This document shows, piece after piece, positions 49,098-58,074 of a stretch of DNA of 64,000 bases. Numbering within the stretch: position 1 is the stretch's first letter; each line of letters begins with the position of its first letter. Origin of the DNA: Castellaniella defragrans (lineage in GTDB: Bacteria > Pseudomonadota > Gammaproteobacteria > Burkholderiales > Burkholderiaceae_B); NCBI RefSeq assembly GCF_014203015.1, contig NZ_JACHIB010000003.1:1-64000 (forward strand). The letters run 5' to 3'. The notes below the pieces were generated by a model, which worked only from the letters and a program-made list of their open reading frames with translations, was not told the origin of the DNA and did not search any database. The translations under genes and the position numbers were made by a program.

Positions 49098-49847
49098 TTA
49101 CAGGTACTTCTTGAACGTCGCCGCCGCAATGCACACCGCCACGCCGAGCAATGCGGCGCTGGGCAGCAGGATCAGCAGCGGGTTCACGCTGACCGGCAGT
49201 GCCAGGTAAGTCACCCACGGCAGCACGGCCAGCGGGATCAGGCTGGCCCTGGCGCGGTGATAGATGAACCCCGATTCGCGGCCCGCACCGAAGCGGCGGA
49301 TGTCCCGGCGCACGAGGCCGTCCACCAGCCCGACGAAGGCGGCCATCAGGAACAGCGGCAGGGTCAGGCACAGCACCAGTAGCCGGACGAGGAAGACCAG
49401 CGTCGTGTAGGCCGCCGCGATCAGGTAGCGCTCCAGGTTCACGGAGACCAAGCCGATGTAGTAGCGGAAATCCTTGGTCGGGCGATGGCTGCCGGCGGCG
49501 GCCTGCGCCGAGGCGTCGCGTATCCAGTCCAGCAGGCCGCTCTTCACGAACAGCCAGTCGTAGCCCTGCTCGACCAGCCGGTGCGCGGTGCGGCCCGGCT
49601 CCTGCACCAACGCGCTGCGGGTGAAGTGAGTGGAGAGCTGATCCAGCTCGTAGTGCAGCATGCCCTGCGCGTGGCGCCAGCCCTGATCGGGCCAGAAGAA
49701 GTGCATGCCGACGCACGCGATCAGGATGCACAGCAGCAGCGCGCCGGACAGCACACCGAAGAAGCGGAACGGCAGCGTGACCAAGCTGGCGATCAGGCCT
49801 TGCTGTCGTTGCTGCTGGCGCTGGGCCGCGACGGCCGGATCGCTCAT
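49098..49847 (-). CDS. TIGR03747-family integrating conjugative element membrane protein
   Basis: A 249-residue inner-membrane protein with segments at about 19-45 (LVTLPFRFFGVLSGALLLCI), 150-180 (YLIAAAYTTLVFLVRLLVLC) and 200-245. Hydrophilic region about 60-130 (HFTRSALVQEPGRTAHRLVE). It is the TIGR03747 marker that follows TraD in the ICEclc group. Precise function unknown, perhaps a TraD partner. The ATG overlaps the TraD stop by 4 bp. Confidence 0.87.
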   Translation of the reverse strand: MSDPAVAAQRQQQRQQGLIASLVTLPFRFFGVLSGALLLCILIACVGMHFFWPDQGWRHAQGMLHYELDQLSTHFTRSALVQEPGRTAHRLVEQGYDWLFVKSGLLDWIRDASAQAAAGSHRPTKDFRYYIGLVSVNLERYLIAAAYTTLVFLVRLLVLCLTLPLFLMAAFVGLVDGLVRRDIRRFGAGRESGFIYHRARASLIPLAVLPWVTYLALPVSVNPLLILLPSAALLGVAVCIAAATFKKYL

Positions 49848-52000
49848 GCTTCGGCCTCTTCCGCGGCGGCCATCTGCTTGAAGTCGTCCAGCAGGTCGTC
49901 GGGCAGCGCCTTGTCCTGCAGGCCGGGGATGCCTTGGTTCTCCCACCAGTCTCCTGCCTCGACATAGTGCTGCCGCATGTAGCCGGCCAGCTCCTGCAGA
50001 TCCTTCGGCATGGCTTCGTCGGGGTCGGGTGCCGGCAGCGGCATGCGGACTTTCCAGAGGTTGCCGCCCTCGGTCAGCGCGAAGCACTGCCCCTTGGGCA
50101 GCGCCACCACATGCGCCGGCTCGATCAACGGCACGCTGTTGCTGCTGATGCGGTCCTGGGTGTTGGACGTGAACGCGGTATTGCCGTGCGGATCGGAGCT
50201 GTCGGTGGCGCCGCTCATCAGCGCCGTGGCGTACACCTCGACCTGGGGCAGTTGTCGCGTCAGCAGCTCGGCGGTGGCGGTCTCGCGCACGCGCAGCATG
50301 AACAGGTTGTTGAAGTTGCCGACCACCTGGCCGGCCTTGGCACGGTTGCCGATGCGCGCCTCGATGTCGCTCAAGGTCTGCGTGTAGGCCGTCACCTGCA
50401 CGCCGGCACCGCCGCCCTTGTTGACCATCGGAATGAACTCGTCGCCCATGAGTTCATTGAATTCGTCGGCATGGACGTTGATCGGAATCTTGGCGCTCAC
50501 CGCGGCGCCGGGCAGCCCGTCGTCGACGCCGAACTTGTAGATGTGGCCGGCCACCGAGACCAGGTCGCTGAACATCGAGTTGCCCACCGCCGCCGCGACT
50601 TCGGCGTCGGACAGCGCATCCAGCCCCACGTAGACCACCGCGCGTTTGCGGATGACCTGCATCCAGTCGAAGATCGGCCGCGGGTCGGACAGGTCGGAAT
50701 AGTTCGGTGCGAGCAGTTGCGCGATCTTGCCGGTGGTGAGCTTCTCCAGCAGCGGCAGCAGCGAAGCGACGATCTTGTCGAAGTACGTCCGGTCGTAGCG
50801 CACGGCGCTGCGCAGACCGTCGAGCACGGGGTCATAGACGCGCACTTGGGACAGGTACTGTTCGAGGGCCACCACGCGCTTCTCGCGCCCGATCATGTTG
50901 CGCGGGATGTTCTTCTCGTTCAGCTTCGCTTCGAGCTGGACGATGACCTCCCAGGCCTTCGGCTCGTTCTTTGCGAAGTAGTGCTGGGCGTACTCGATGA
51001 ACAGCGCGTCGATGTTGATGACGTGGCGCTGGATCAGCAGGTAGTCCGGCCGCTGCCCCAGCTCGACCAGGGCGCGGGCGATGATGTTGACGAAGCGCCA
51101 GGCGAATTCGCGGAACGCGGCGCTGTTGCCTTCGCCCGAGAGCTGTCCGGCGATGCGCGTGGCCACCTCGGATATCCGCCCGAACCGGCCCACGGCGTTG
51201 TAGCGCGCCGAGATGTCGGGCCAACCCAGATGGAAGACGTAGAACTCGCCTTCGCGCCCGGCGCGCTTGGCCTCGACGTACATGCGCTTCAACAGGTCCG
51301 CATCGCCCTTGGGGTCGAAGACGATCACCACCTCGTGCTCGCCGCGGACCTTGCGGCGGATGTCCTGGGTGATGAACAGCTCGGCCAGCCGCGTCTTGCC
51401 CACGCGCGTGGTGCCCAGCACCAGGCTGTGGCCGACGCGCTCGCCCAGCGGCAGGGTGACGTCGACCTCGTGCGGCTCGATGCCATGCAGGCGCGGCAGT
51501 CCGCCGACCGGCGGCAGCGGCCGCGCGGGGTTGAGCGGGCTGTCCCAGGCCAGCGCGCGCGCCAGCGTCGAGATGGGAAACGGTGCGAACTCAAGCCGCT
51601 CCTCCAGCCGCCGGGCGGCCCGGTAGATCGCCGTCGGCTCGACGTAGCGGCGGAACTCCGGCCGGTAGGTCTGCATCAGCCGGTGCGTGTGCCGCTGCTC
51701 CCAGCGAAAGCCCCGGCCGACGAACAGCCGTTGCTGACTCACCGGCACGTCGCGGCTGGTCATCACGTAGCGCGGCAGGCGGCGGATGTTGCGGCGATAG
51801 CGCAGGATCGCCCAGGCATCGCGCAGGCGAATCGCGCCGAAGGTCAGGAAGGCCAGCGCCGAGCCCAGGCCGAGCAGCGGATTCAGCGCGAGCGACCACG
51901 GTGCCACCAGGCACAGAATCGCGGCGCCGGTGCAGACCGCCACGGTATGAAGCTCCACCGCTGGCCGCAGCAGCACCTCGACCGCATGCGGTTGGGCCAT
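49844..52000 (-). CDS. traD: TraD type IV coupling protein
   Basis: A 718-residue hexameric ATPase that brings the relaxosome to the mating channel. Two N-terminal membrane segments (about 15-55) precede the Walker A motif LGTTRVGKTRLAEL near residue 190 and Walker B VVIVFDPKGDADL near 225. A VTAYTQTLSDIEARIGNRAK motif lies near 530-550. This is the TIGR03743-type TraD of integrating elements. It ends with an acidic tail (AAEEAEA). It lies 8 bp after TIGR03765 and overlaps TIGR03747. Confidence 0.93.
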   Translation of the reverse strand: MAQPHAVEVLLRPAVELHTVAVCTGAAILCLVAPWSLALNPLLGLGSALAFLTFGAIRLRDAWAILRYRRNIRRLPRYVMTSRDVPVSQQRLFVGRGFRWEQRHTHRLMQTYRPEFRRYVEPTAIYRAARRLEERLEFAPFPISTLARALAWDSPLNPARPLPPVGGLPRLHGIEPHEVDVTLPLGERVGHSLVLGTTRVGKTRLAELFITQDIRRKVRGEHEVVIVFDPKGDADLLKRMYVEAKRAGREGEFYVFHLGWPDISARYNAVGRFGRISEVATRIAGQLSGEGNSAAFREFAWRFVNIIARALVELGQRPDYLLIQRHVINIDALFIEYAQHYFAKNEPKAWEVIVQLEAKLNEKNIPRNMIGREKRVVALEQYLSQVRVYDPVLDGLRSAVRYDRTYFDKIVASLLPLLEKLTTGKIAQLLAPNYSDLSDPRPIFDWMQVIRKRAVVYVGLDALSDAEVAAAVGNSMFSDLVSVAGHIYKFGVDDGLPGAAVSAKIPINVHADEFNELMGDEFIPMVNKGGGAGVQVTAYTQTLSDIEARIGNRAKAGQVVGNFNNLFMLRVRETATAELLTRQLPQVEVYATALMSGATDSSDPHGNTAFTSNTQDRISSNSVPLIEPAHVVALPKGQCFALTEGGNLWKVRMPLPAPDPDEAMPKDLQELAGYMRQHYVEAGDWWENQGIPGLQDKALPDDLLDDFKQMAAAEEAEA

Positions 52001-52008
52001 TTGCGCAC

Positions 52009-52542
52009 CTACTGCTCGACGCCGGTGGACGTGATGAGCACCGGGTAGTGGCGCAGGCCCAGGCGCTGGGCCAGGTCGTCGCCGGAGGCCGGCGAGAGGG
52101 TCAGGCCAGGAGCGAGTCTGCGCAGCGCCGTCAGCGCGGCCATCGAGTCCACGTTGACCACCAGGCCCACGGCCTGCAGCTCGCGCAGCGCCGCCTGCCG
52201 CTGCCGCAGCCAGGCGCGCGAACGCTCGTCGTCGCCGATCAGGAACAGCGCCGTCAGGCCCGGCGCCCGGATGACGCGGCGCTGCACGTCGCCCGGCGAC
52301 AGCTGCGTCGAGCGCACCGGCAGCATGGCGGCTTCGGCGTCGGCCGCGTTGCCCGCGTGAGGGACCGGCATCGGGGCCGGCGGTGTGGCCTGATCCGACG
52401 GGGGACTCAGCGGCCGGTAGTACGGCAGCGCGGAGGCGCCGCCGCGGTCTTCGACGACGATCAGCGGCGCGGAGGCGGTCTGGGCGAAGACGGAAGTCGT
52501 GGACAGCAGCCCGATGGCGGCGATGAGAACGATGTGGTTCAT
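52009..52542 (-). CDS. TIGR03765-family integrating conjugative element protein
   Basis: A 177-residue exported protein. Signal peptide MNHIVLIAAIGLLSTTSVFA, then APLIVVEDRGGASALPYYRP, and GLTALFLIGDDERSRAWLRQ followed by LRHYPVLITSTGVEQ. It belongs to the PFL_4695/TIGR03765 group just upstream of traD. The thioredoxin-like fold in the C-terminal half lacks a CxxC. Role in assembly inferred. Overlaps the transglycosylase gene by 4 bp. Confidence 0.85.
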   Translation of the reverse strand: MNHIVLIAAIGLLSTTSVFAQTASAPLIVVEDRGGASALPYYRPLSPPSDQATPPAPMPVPHAGNAADAEAAMLPVRSTQLSPGDVQRRVIRAPGLTALFLIGDDERSRAWLRQRQAALRELQAVGLVVNVDSMAALTALRRLAPGLTLSPASGDDLAQRLGLRHYPVLITSTGVEQ

Positions 52543-53159
52543 GGCGTGGTGACCTGAAGGGTTGAAACGGGAACGCCGGGGTCGAGCACGCGGGTCAGGT
52601 GCCGATGCACACTGCGCCGGTAGCGCGCCGCAGGTGCCCCGCCGGCGGGCCGGTGGTAGCGGCCGATGGCAAGCAGCCAGTCCTCGCCCGGCGTGTGCTG
52701 TTCGCGCAGGATTTCCGCAGCGATGGCGAGGTTGCGGTACGGGTCCAGCAGCTCGCAGGGCTGCGTGTAGCGATGTGTGTGGTAGCCGAGATTGACCTGG
52801 CCGAGGCCGGCGTCGATGCGATTGGCCGGCGTGCGGGCGAGCGCCCGGCGCAGCCCCGCGCAGGCCTCGGCGCGGGTGGCGTAGCGCTGCGGCGTGCCGG
52901 CGACGTTGAGCGTCCACGGCCAGGGGATCAGGCGCCCGCGCAGCATGGCGCCGCTCTCCTGCAAGGCCACCGCATACAGCACCATCGCCGGCACGTCTGC
53001 ACGATGCGCCGCCAGTTGATAGGCCGGCGGCGGCACTTCCCGCGCCAGAGCGGCCAACGCCCAGCTGCCGGTGGCGAGCAGCAGCACGGCGCTGGCGCAG
53101 CGGACGGCGATGCGGGATGGCCGACGCTCCCGGCCCGGAGTACCTATTGCCGCTGCCAT
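52539..53159 (-). CDS. Conjugation-associated lytic transglycosylase (SLT domain)
   Basis: A 206-residue protein with a signal anchor (VRCASAVLLLATGSWALAAL) and a lysozyme-like SLT domain. VLYAVALQESGAMLRG carries the probable catalytic glutamate, followed by NRIDAGLGQVNLGYHTHRYT and DPYRNLAIAAEILREQ. It opens peptidoglycan for the mating channel like VirB1/PilT-type proteins. ATG at 53159 was chosen, overlapping the TIGR03759 gene by 16 bp. Confidence 0.88.
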   Translation of the reverse strand: MAAAIGTPGRERRPSRIAVRCASAVLLLATGSWALAALAREVPPPAYQLAAHRADVPAMVLYAVALQESGAMLRGRLIPWPWTLNVAGTPQRYATRAEACAGLRRALARTPANRIDAGLGQVNLGYHTHRYTQPCELLDPYRNLAIAAEILREQHTPGEDWLLAIGRYHRPAGGAPAARYRRSVHRHLTRVLDPGVPVSTLQVTTP

Positions 53160-53872
53160 TGGCCGTTCACCTCGCGCACCACGGCCGGCAGCTCGCCGGG
53201 CAGGCCGAGCGACAGCCAGCGCCCCGCATCGTGGTTGAGCGTGATGGTGCGGGCGCGCACCCTTGCCGGGTCGATGCCCGCCTGGGTGGCCCACTGCCGG
53301 ATGCGCGCGTCGTCCTGACGGCTGCCGACCATGTAGAGATCGAAGGCCGTGCCGGCCGCCTGCAACTGCTGCACGCGCTGCGCGCACGGTGCGCAGTCGC
53401 CCTTGACGAAGACCGCCAGGCGCCCGGAGCCGGTGTTGCCGGCACCCTGCGCCTTGGCGCCGGGCAGGCTCACGCGCGGCTGGCCGGGAAACAGGCGCTG
53501 CCACGCCGCGTCGTAGGCCCGCTGGTAGGCCAGCGTCTTGCCGACGCGCCGGGCCTCGGCCTGCACCTGCAACTCCGCGTAGCGCCTGCGCTCCTCCTCG
53601 CTGCGGGCCTCGATGCCCAGCGCCGTGAGCGGATCGAGCTGGGGCGAATAGGCCCCGAGCGGCCCCTGCATCAGTTGCCGGTAACGCGCCCACTCCTCGG
53701 AGCGAAGCCCCCATTCCCGCGCCTGCCTCTCGTCGAGCGCGGCATCAGTGCCCGGCTGCACCTGGGCGGGCACCATGCGCGAGTTCGTCACCGGGGCCGG
53801 CTGGGCGGATGCGCCGAAGGCGGCGAAAGCGGCGAAAAGGACGACGGCAGCGAGCAACGACCGCAGGTTCAT
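53144..53872 (-). CDS. TIGR03759-family integrating conjugative element protein
   Basis: A 242-residue exported protein. Signal peptide SLLAAVVLFAAFAAFGASAQ, then a helical region (EWGLRSEEWARYRQLMQGPL) and a thioredoxin-like domain with CAPC in RLAVFVKGDCAPCAQRVQQL. It matches TIGR03759 and probably acts as a periplasmic thiol or scaffold protein of the transfer machine. The neighbouring SLT gene overlaps. Confidence 0.86.
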   Translation of the reverse strand: MNLRSLLAAVVLFAAFAAFGASAQPAPVTNSRMVPAQVQPGTDAALDERQAREWGLRSEEWARYRQLMQGPLGAYSPQLDPLTALGIEARSEEERRRYAELQVQAEARRVGKTLAYQRAYDAAWQRLFPGQPRVSLPGAKAQGAGNTGSGRLAVFVKGDCAPCAQRVQQLQAAGTAFDLYMVGSRQDDARIRQWATQAGIDPARVRARTITLNHDAGRWLSLGLPGELPAVVREVNGQWQRQ

Positions 53873-53881
53873 GGCGACCTC

Positions 53882-54529
53882 CTACGGCACCGCAACGCGC
53901 TGCGTCTGGCCGTTCACCTGGAACACGCCCGCCTGCGCCTCGATGGACTGCAGTTGCCAGCCGCCTTCGGCGTCGCCCTCGCGCAGCAGCCGGGCGCCCG
54001 CGAGCGAGGCCGCGGCGGTGGAGGTGATCGACAGAAAGCGCTCGCCTCCCCGCAGCTCCACGCCGAGCACCCGGAACGGCGGCTCCGGCACCTTGGGCTT
54101 CGTCACAACCGGCGCGCGCGGGCGAGCGGCGGATGCCACCTGCCGGGTTTTCTCCAGGCGGGTTTCGATTGCGTTCACGCGCGCCAGCAGCGTCTGCAGG
54201 TCGACGGCCAAGGCCCTCGCCTCATCGGCCTCTTCGAGGCGCGTCATCCGTTCGTCCAGCGCCTGCCGCGCGTTGGCGAATTCGGCCTGGCTGATCGGCA
54301 CCGGCCGGCGCTTGTCCGCATTGGCCTGGTGTTCGAGATCGGCCACGCGCAGGCCCAGCGCCTTGACCTGCGCATCCTGTGCGCTGCTCTGGGTCTGTTC
54401 GGCGAGCCGAGACAGGCCGACGCTGTTGATGAGTGCCACGGCACTGATGAGCAGCAGCCAGAAGGCCGCGGCGATCTTGAGCCAGCGCGTGCGGGAATTG
54501 CGCTCGGATGGCGCCTGGGGAAAGGTCAT
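53882..54529 (-). CDS. Membrane-anchored coiled-coil ICE protein of unknown function
   Basis: A 215-residue protein. One membrane anchor (KIAAAFWLLLISAVALINSV, about 18-40), a coiled coil (about 45-135, RLAEQTQSSAQDAQVKALGL and RMTRLEEADEARALAVDLQT), and a small C-terminal beta-rich domain ending GVFQVNGQTQRVAVP. It is constant between the PilL-type and TIGR03759 genes in this ICE group. It may bridge membrane and pilus components. It overlaps the PilL-type stop by 4 bp. Confidence 0.72.
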   Translation of the reverse strand: MTFPQAPSERNSRTRWLKIAAAFWLLLISAVALINSVGLSRLAEQTQSSAQDAQVKALGLRVADLEHQANADKRRPVPISQAEFANARQALDERMTRLEEADEARALAVDLQTLLARVNAIETRLEKTRQVASAARPRAPVVTKPKVPEPPFRVLGVELRGGERFLSITSTAAASLAGARLLREGDAEGGWQLQSIEAQAGVFQVNGQTQRVAVP

Positions 54530-55095
54530 GGCTGCATCTCCTCGGGCCGGTCGGCGTCCGGCACGGGCGTGGCGGTGCCGGGCGGGTTGGCGGAAAGGAA
54601 GGTGGGAGTACCGTGCCGGCTGAAGCAGACCTGGCGGGTCAAGTCATCGACCGACAGCTCCCAGGCGGGGCCGGCAAGGGTCAGCAATGCATCGCGCAGC
54701 ATCAGCGGGCCCAGGCGCAGGTGTGCGGCAGGCAGCGGCAGCGCGTAGAGGGTGGCGGCCTCAGCCGCATCGCAGAGCCGATAGCCGGAGCGCAGCAAGA
54801 CGTGGCGCATGGCATCGCCCACGCTGGCATCGAGCATGGGCGGAATCGAGACCTCCACCGCCTGTTGCAAGAGATCACGCTGCGCAGGTTCCGACACCAG
54901 CTCGACCAGGGTGTAGCGGCCGTAGCGGGCCACCGGAACGAAACCCGGCTCCGGCGCGACGGCGGTTGGCGATGCGGCCGGCACCGCTGGCGCAGACGGC
55001 GCAGCGGTCGTGGCGCAGCCGGCGGCCAACAGGCTGCCGGCCAGCAAGCCAGCGACGAGGGCCAGGCGGTGAACAGCGCGGATGGATGGTTGCAT
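54526..55095 (-). CDS. pilL: PilL-type lipoprotein
   Basis: A 189-residue lipoprotein with signal LALVAGLLAGSLLAAGCATT and lipobox LAAGC. The mature part has ARYGRYTLVELVSEPAQRDL, MRHVLLRSGYRLCDA and LPAAHLRLGPLMLRDALLTL. This matches the N-terminal domain of PilL/TcpQ-type proteins in ICE and R64-like pilus systems. It heads the second transfer block, after a strong terminator. The promoter lies in the 198-bp gap at 55096-55293. Confidence 0.83.
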   Translation of the reverse strand: MQPSIRAVHRLALVAGLLAGSLLAAGCATTAAPSAPAVPAASPTAVAPEPGFVPVARYGRYTLVELVSEPAQRDLLQQAVEVSIPPMLDASVGDAMRHVLLRSGYRLCDAAEAATLYALPLPAAHLRLGPLMLRDALLTLAGPAWELSVDDLTRQVCFSRHGTPTFLSANPPGTATPVPDADRPEEMQP

Positions 55096-55221
55096 GGAGG
55101 GCGCTTCCCTGGAACACGGAGCGCTCACCATCGCCGCCGCTTGGCCTGCGGGCAGCAAACAAAACGCACTGGCGCCCGCCCGAATACATGGCGGGGCGGC
55201 GCCATGGACTGCCATACGCCC

Positions 55222-55247
55222 AAGAAAAACGGCCCCGAAGGGCCGTG
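55222..55247 (-). terminator. Rho-independent terminator after the helicase gene
   Basis: ACGGCCC and GGGCCGT frame a small loop. On the minus strand the stem is followed by TTTTTCTTGG. It is the exit of the DNA-processing gene block. A second imperfect hairpin (GCCGGCG/CGCCGGC) at 55255-55280 lies between it and the helicase stop. Confidence 0.85.
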
Positions 55248-55293
55248 GAAAGAAGCCGGCGACCCCGAGGGGCCGCCGGCATGGGCACATGGA

Positions 55294-57567
55294 TCAGACC
55301 GTGACAAGCTGCCGCGCCAGTGCGACCTCGACGGAATCACCATCCTGGTTCAGAACATCCAGGCCCGACTCGGGTACGTCTCCCGACGTGCTCTGCGACA
55401 CCATGATCTTCCGGGCCATCAACCCCAGGCAGGTCATCTGCGAGGAGTTGGCGTAGCCGAGGTAGATCACGCGCACCGGCTGCTTCTGGCCGATGCGCCA
55501 TGAGCGCCGGGCGGCCTGCTGCAACGAATACACGTTGTAGCCGGACTGGAGGAACACGATGGTCGGGAACTCCAGCAAGTCCAGGCCGGTTTTCACCAGC
55601 TCGGGATTGGTGATGAGCACGTCGATGCCGCGGTCCAACTGCTCGGCGATCCAGTCTTCGCGGCGGGAGGCATCCACGCTCGCGCGCAGTACCGCCACCT
55701 TGAAGCCTTCCTGCTCCAGCAGCACCTTCAAACGCGACGTGGTGTCGCGCGTGCCGGTGTAGACCGAATAGACCAGGGTCTTGCGCCCTTCTGCCTTCTC
55801 CTGCTTGCAGATCTCGATCAGCTCGCGTTCCTTGGGCATCACCTCCAGCTCGTTGAACTGAGCCGGAACGAACGCCAAGGTGTTGCGCGTGCGCGGATGC
55901 ACCACGGTTTCCGACCGGAAGCAGCAGTCCGGCCAGGCCAGCAGCACGTTGAGGACTACACCGAGCAGCGTCGTGTCGCGCTTCGCCAGGGCCTGCTTCA
56001 GCTCCTGGGTCAGGCGACCCGCCAGATCGCGGTAGGCCGCGGCTTGCGCCGTGTCCATCGCGACTTCGCGGAACTCCTCGTCGTAGGGCGGCAGCACGTT
56101 GCCACCGATGTCCTTCAACTTGAGGAAGACCGTGAACGGCAGGACGCAACGCAGTACGCCCTTGGGACCGAAACCCGGCGCCTTGACCGTGCGCACCGAT
56201 ACCTTGGTGCCCTTGGCCGTCTTGTGCGCCGTGCCGGTGCTCTCGGAGTAGATGTCCTTCAAGACACCGTGATCGCGCATGAACGCCATCGCGGCCGAGG
56301 TCATGCTGCCGCTCTTCGTCGGCCGGTAGCCGTCTTCGATCATCCGCCCCGGCAGGGCTCGGAACAGCAGGTGGAACAGGTCGTCGCCGTAGCCGCCCAT
56401 CAGCGTGCCGGTGAGCAATAGCGTCTTGCGCGCCTTGGCCGCCAACACCCCCATGGCCTGGCCCTGTGCGGAGCCGCCGTTCTTGTACTCGTGCGCCTCG
56501 TCGGCGATGAGCAGGTCGAACGTGCCTTGGGGAAGCTGCCTCTTGATGAACTCGGACGGCTGGTAGCCGCCCTCGCCGAAGCCGAACTCCATGTTGGCCA
56601 TCGCGCGTTCCATCCGGTGGGCTTGCCGGTCCGAGAAGACCAGCTCGCCGTTGCCATCCATCAGGTTGATGAACTCGTGGATGTTGTCCCCGAGCATCGA
56701 CGCGAGGAAGGCGTCACCGAACTTCTGCATCAGCTTCTGCGCGGTGACTTCGCCAATGGTTGGAATGCGCTTCAGTGCCTTGAGCACGGTCGAGGACTGG
56801 TCGCTGGCGGACAGGCCTCTCGGACGGATCAACGACCACAGCGGTGCACGGCAGTGGCTGCACTTGCGGCGGGACTCCTCGGCTTCGAGCGCGACCGGGT
56901 TGATCGGCTCGCCGTCGAGGTCGGTGATGACATGCCCGCAATCCGGGCAGGCCCCCACGTCGCCGTGAGGCGTGCGCCGCCGAACGAAGACAGGCTTCCA
57001 GTGGAACCCCATCCGCATCCGCACGCGGCCCAGGACGAAGAACTCCTGGCCCTGGGCCGGCACGCCCAACTGCTCGCGCAGTTTCAGCAGCTTGACCAGC
57101 GTGTCCGGGCCATTGAGCACCCAGACCTTGGCACCGGCCACCGTCTCCTGGATTTCGCGCCGCCACTTGTAGACCAAGTGGGGTGGCGAGAGCACCAGGG
57201 TGCGGCGGTAGCCCTCGGCGTTGAGCACGGCGGCCGTGGCGATGCCGACGGTCGTCTTGCCGCAACCCATCTCGCCATTGACGATCGCGGCGCGTTCGCC
57301 GCGGTCGATCAGTAGCTCGGTGACGGCATGGACCACATCGGCTTGCGCCGGGAACAGCTTGCGCTTGAGCGCGGCGAGGATCAGTTGCCGATGCACCCGC
57401 ACCTGGCCGGTGTAGACCGGCGGATTGGCGCGGTTGAGTGAGTCGAGCAGTTCGTCGCCGAACTCGGACACGAAGTCCTGCAGGCTGAGTGTGAGGGGTG
57501 AAGCGGCCGCTTCGAGCAGGTCGCCCTGCACAGCGGTTTCGGGAACGGTTTCGAGATCGAGGGACAT
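55294..57567 (-). CDS. ICE DEAD/DEAH-box helicase
   Basis: A 757-residue superfamily 2 helicase. Walker A VNGEMGCGKTTVGIATAAVL (near 95), DEAH LLIADEAHEYKNGGSAQ (near 355) and motif VI QQAARRSWRIGQKQPVRVIY in the C-terminal lobe. Between are zinc-finger-like cysteine pairs (CPDCGHVITDLDG, CSHCRAPLWSLI). It is the large helicase of ICEclc-type elements and is likely needed for ICE replication or processing. ATG at 57567 with MSLDLETVPETAV. It is preceded by a leader hairpin. Confidence 0.88.
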   Translation of the reverse strand: MSLDLETVPETAVQGDLLEAAASPLTLSLQDFVSEFGDELLDSLNRANPPVYTGQVRVHRQLILAALKRKLFPAQADVVHAVTELLIDRGERAAIVNGEMGCGKTTVGIATAAVLNAEGYRRTLVLSPPHLVYKWRREIQETVAGAKVWVLNGPDTLVKLLKLREQLGVPAQGQEFFVLGRVRMRMGFHWKPVFVRRRTPHGDVGACPDCGHVITDLDGEPINPVALEAEESRRKCSHCRAPLWSLIRPRGLSASDQSSTVLKALKRIPTIGEVTAQKLMQKFGDAFLASMLGDNIHEFINLMDGNGELVFSDRQAHRMERAMANMEFGFGEGGYQPSEFIKRQLPQGTFDLLIADEAHEYKNGGSAQGQAMGVLAAKARKTLLLTGTLMGGYGDDLFHLLFRALPGRMIEDGYRPTKSGSMTSAAMAFMRDHGVLKDIYSESTGTAHKTAKGTKVSVRTVKAPGFGPKGVLRCVLPFTVFLKLKDIGGNVLPPYDEEFREVAMDTAQAAAYRDLAGRLTQELKQALAKRDTTLLGVVLNVLLAWPDCCFRSETVVHPRTRNTLAFVPAQFNELEVMPKERELIEICKQEKAEGRKTLVYSVYTGTRDTTSRLKVLLEQEGFKVAVLRASVDASRREDWIAEQLDRGIDVLITNPELVKTGLDLLEFPTIVFLQSGYNVYSLQQAARRSWRIGQKQPVRVIYLGYANSSQMTCLGLMARKIMVSQSTSGDVPESGLDVLNQDGDSVEVALARQLVTV

Positions 57568-57586
57568 GGTGATGCTCCAAGGCAAT

Positions 57587-57624
57587 GGGGCATGCACCTC
57601 CCCCTCGGGGCGGTGACATGCCCC
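57587..57624 (-). ncRNA. Leader hairpin upstream of the helicase gene
   Basis: Outer stem GGGGCATG/CATGCCCC with inner CACC-G-CCCC-GA-GGGG-GA-GGTG: a long nearly continuous hairpin 20 bp before the start codon, in the 5' leader on the minus strand. Same type as the elements at 57996, 59216, 59924, 60372, 61080, 61683 and 19403. Confidence 0.65.
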
Positions 57625-57666
57625 TGGGTGGGAAGAAAGAAGCGGCGCGAGACCGCTGGATGCGGA

Positions 57667-57972
57667 TCAGTATTCGCTGGGCAGCAGCAGTGTGGTGACG
57701 CTGCGATCCCATTCGGTGATGATCCAGAGCTTCAGGTCGCGCGTGACCTGGTAGGACGAGAACAGACGATCTTCGCCGGACTTCAGCGCGGCGTCGTTCT
57801 GCCGTCGATCGCTGTCGCTCAGGTCGCCCCAATCGCCATGAAGATGGCGGCGCAGGTACGGCGTGGGGTTGAGCCGGCCCTGTCGGACCAGCTCGTCGAC
57901 GCCGGCGGTCATGACCACCTGCCCGGGCGAAAAGCGTGCTTGTGACGCGAGGTTGAGGACTGCGAGTGCCAT
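57667..57972 (-). CDS. Conserved ICE protein of unknown function (about 101 residues)
   Basis: A protein of 101 residues: MALAVLNLASQARFSPGQVV then MTAGVDELVRQGRLNPTPYL and RRHLHGDWGDLSDSDRRQND. The C-terminal half is SSYQVTRDLKLWIITEWDRS followed by VTTLLLPSEY. It is a widespread small protein of ICEclc-type and plasmid DNA-processing regions with no assigned function. It has its own leader hairpin. An in-frame upstream extension to 58014 is not conserved-looking. Confidence 0.75.
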   Translation of the reverse strand: MALAVLNLASQARFSPGQVVMTAGVDELVRQGRLNPTPYLRRHLHGDWGDLSDSDRRQNDAALKSGEDRLFSSYQVTRDLKLWIITEWDRSVTTLLLPSEY

Positions 57973-57995
57973 GGTGGTTTCTCCTTCTGGAAGAA

Positions 57996-58031
57996 GGGGC
58001 CACGGCACCCCCATCGGGGCAACGTGACCCC
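57996..58031 (-). ncRNA. Leader hairpin upstream of the 101-residue protein gene
   Basis: On the minus strand GGGGUCACG pairs with CGUGGCCCC (one U-G wobble), enclosing CCCC-GAU-GGGG. Compared with the helicase leader the outer stem has changed on both sides (GGGGCAUG/CAUGCCCC), while the inner CCCC/GGGG is kept. It ends about 24 bp before the start codon. Confidence 0.6.
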
Positions 58032-58074
58032 GGTGGGTGGATGAAAGCGACGGCGAACCGTCAGGGAACAGCGA

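Noticed and set aside
49934..52048. 704-codon plus-strand open frame opposite traD
   Set aside because: Shadow of traD. No protein family features and no ribosome site.
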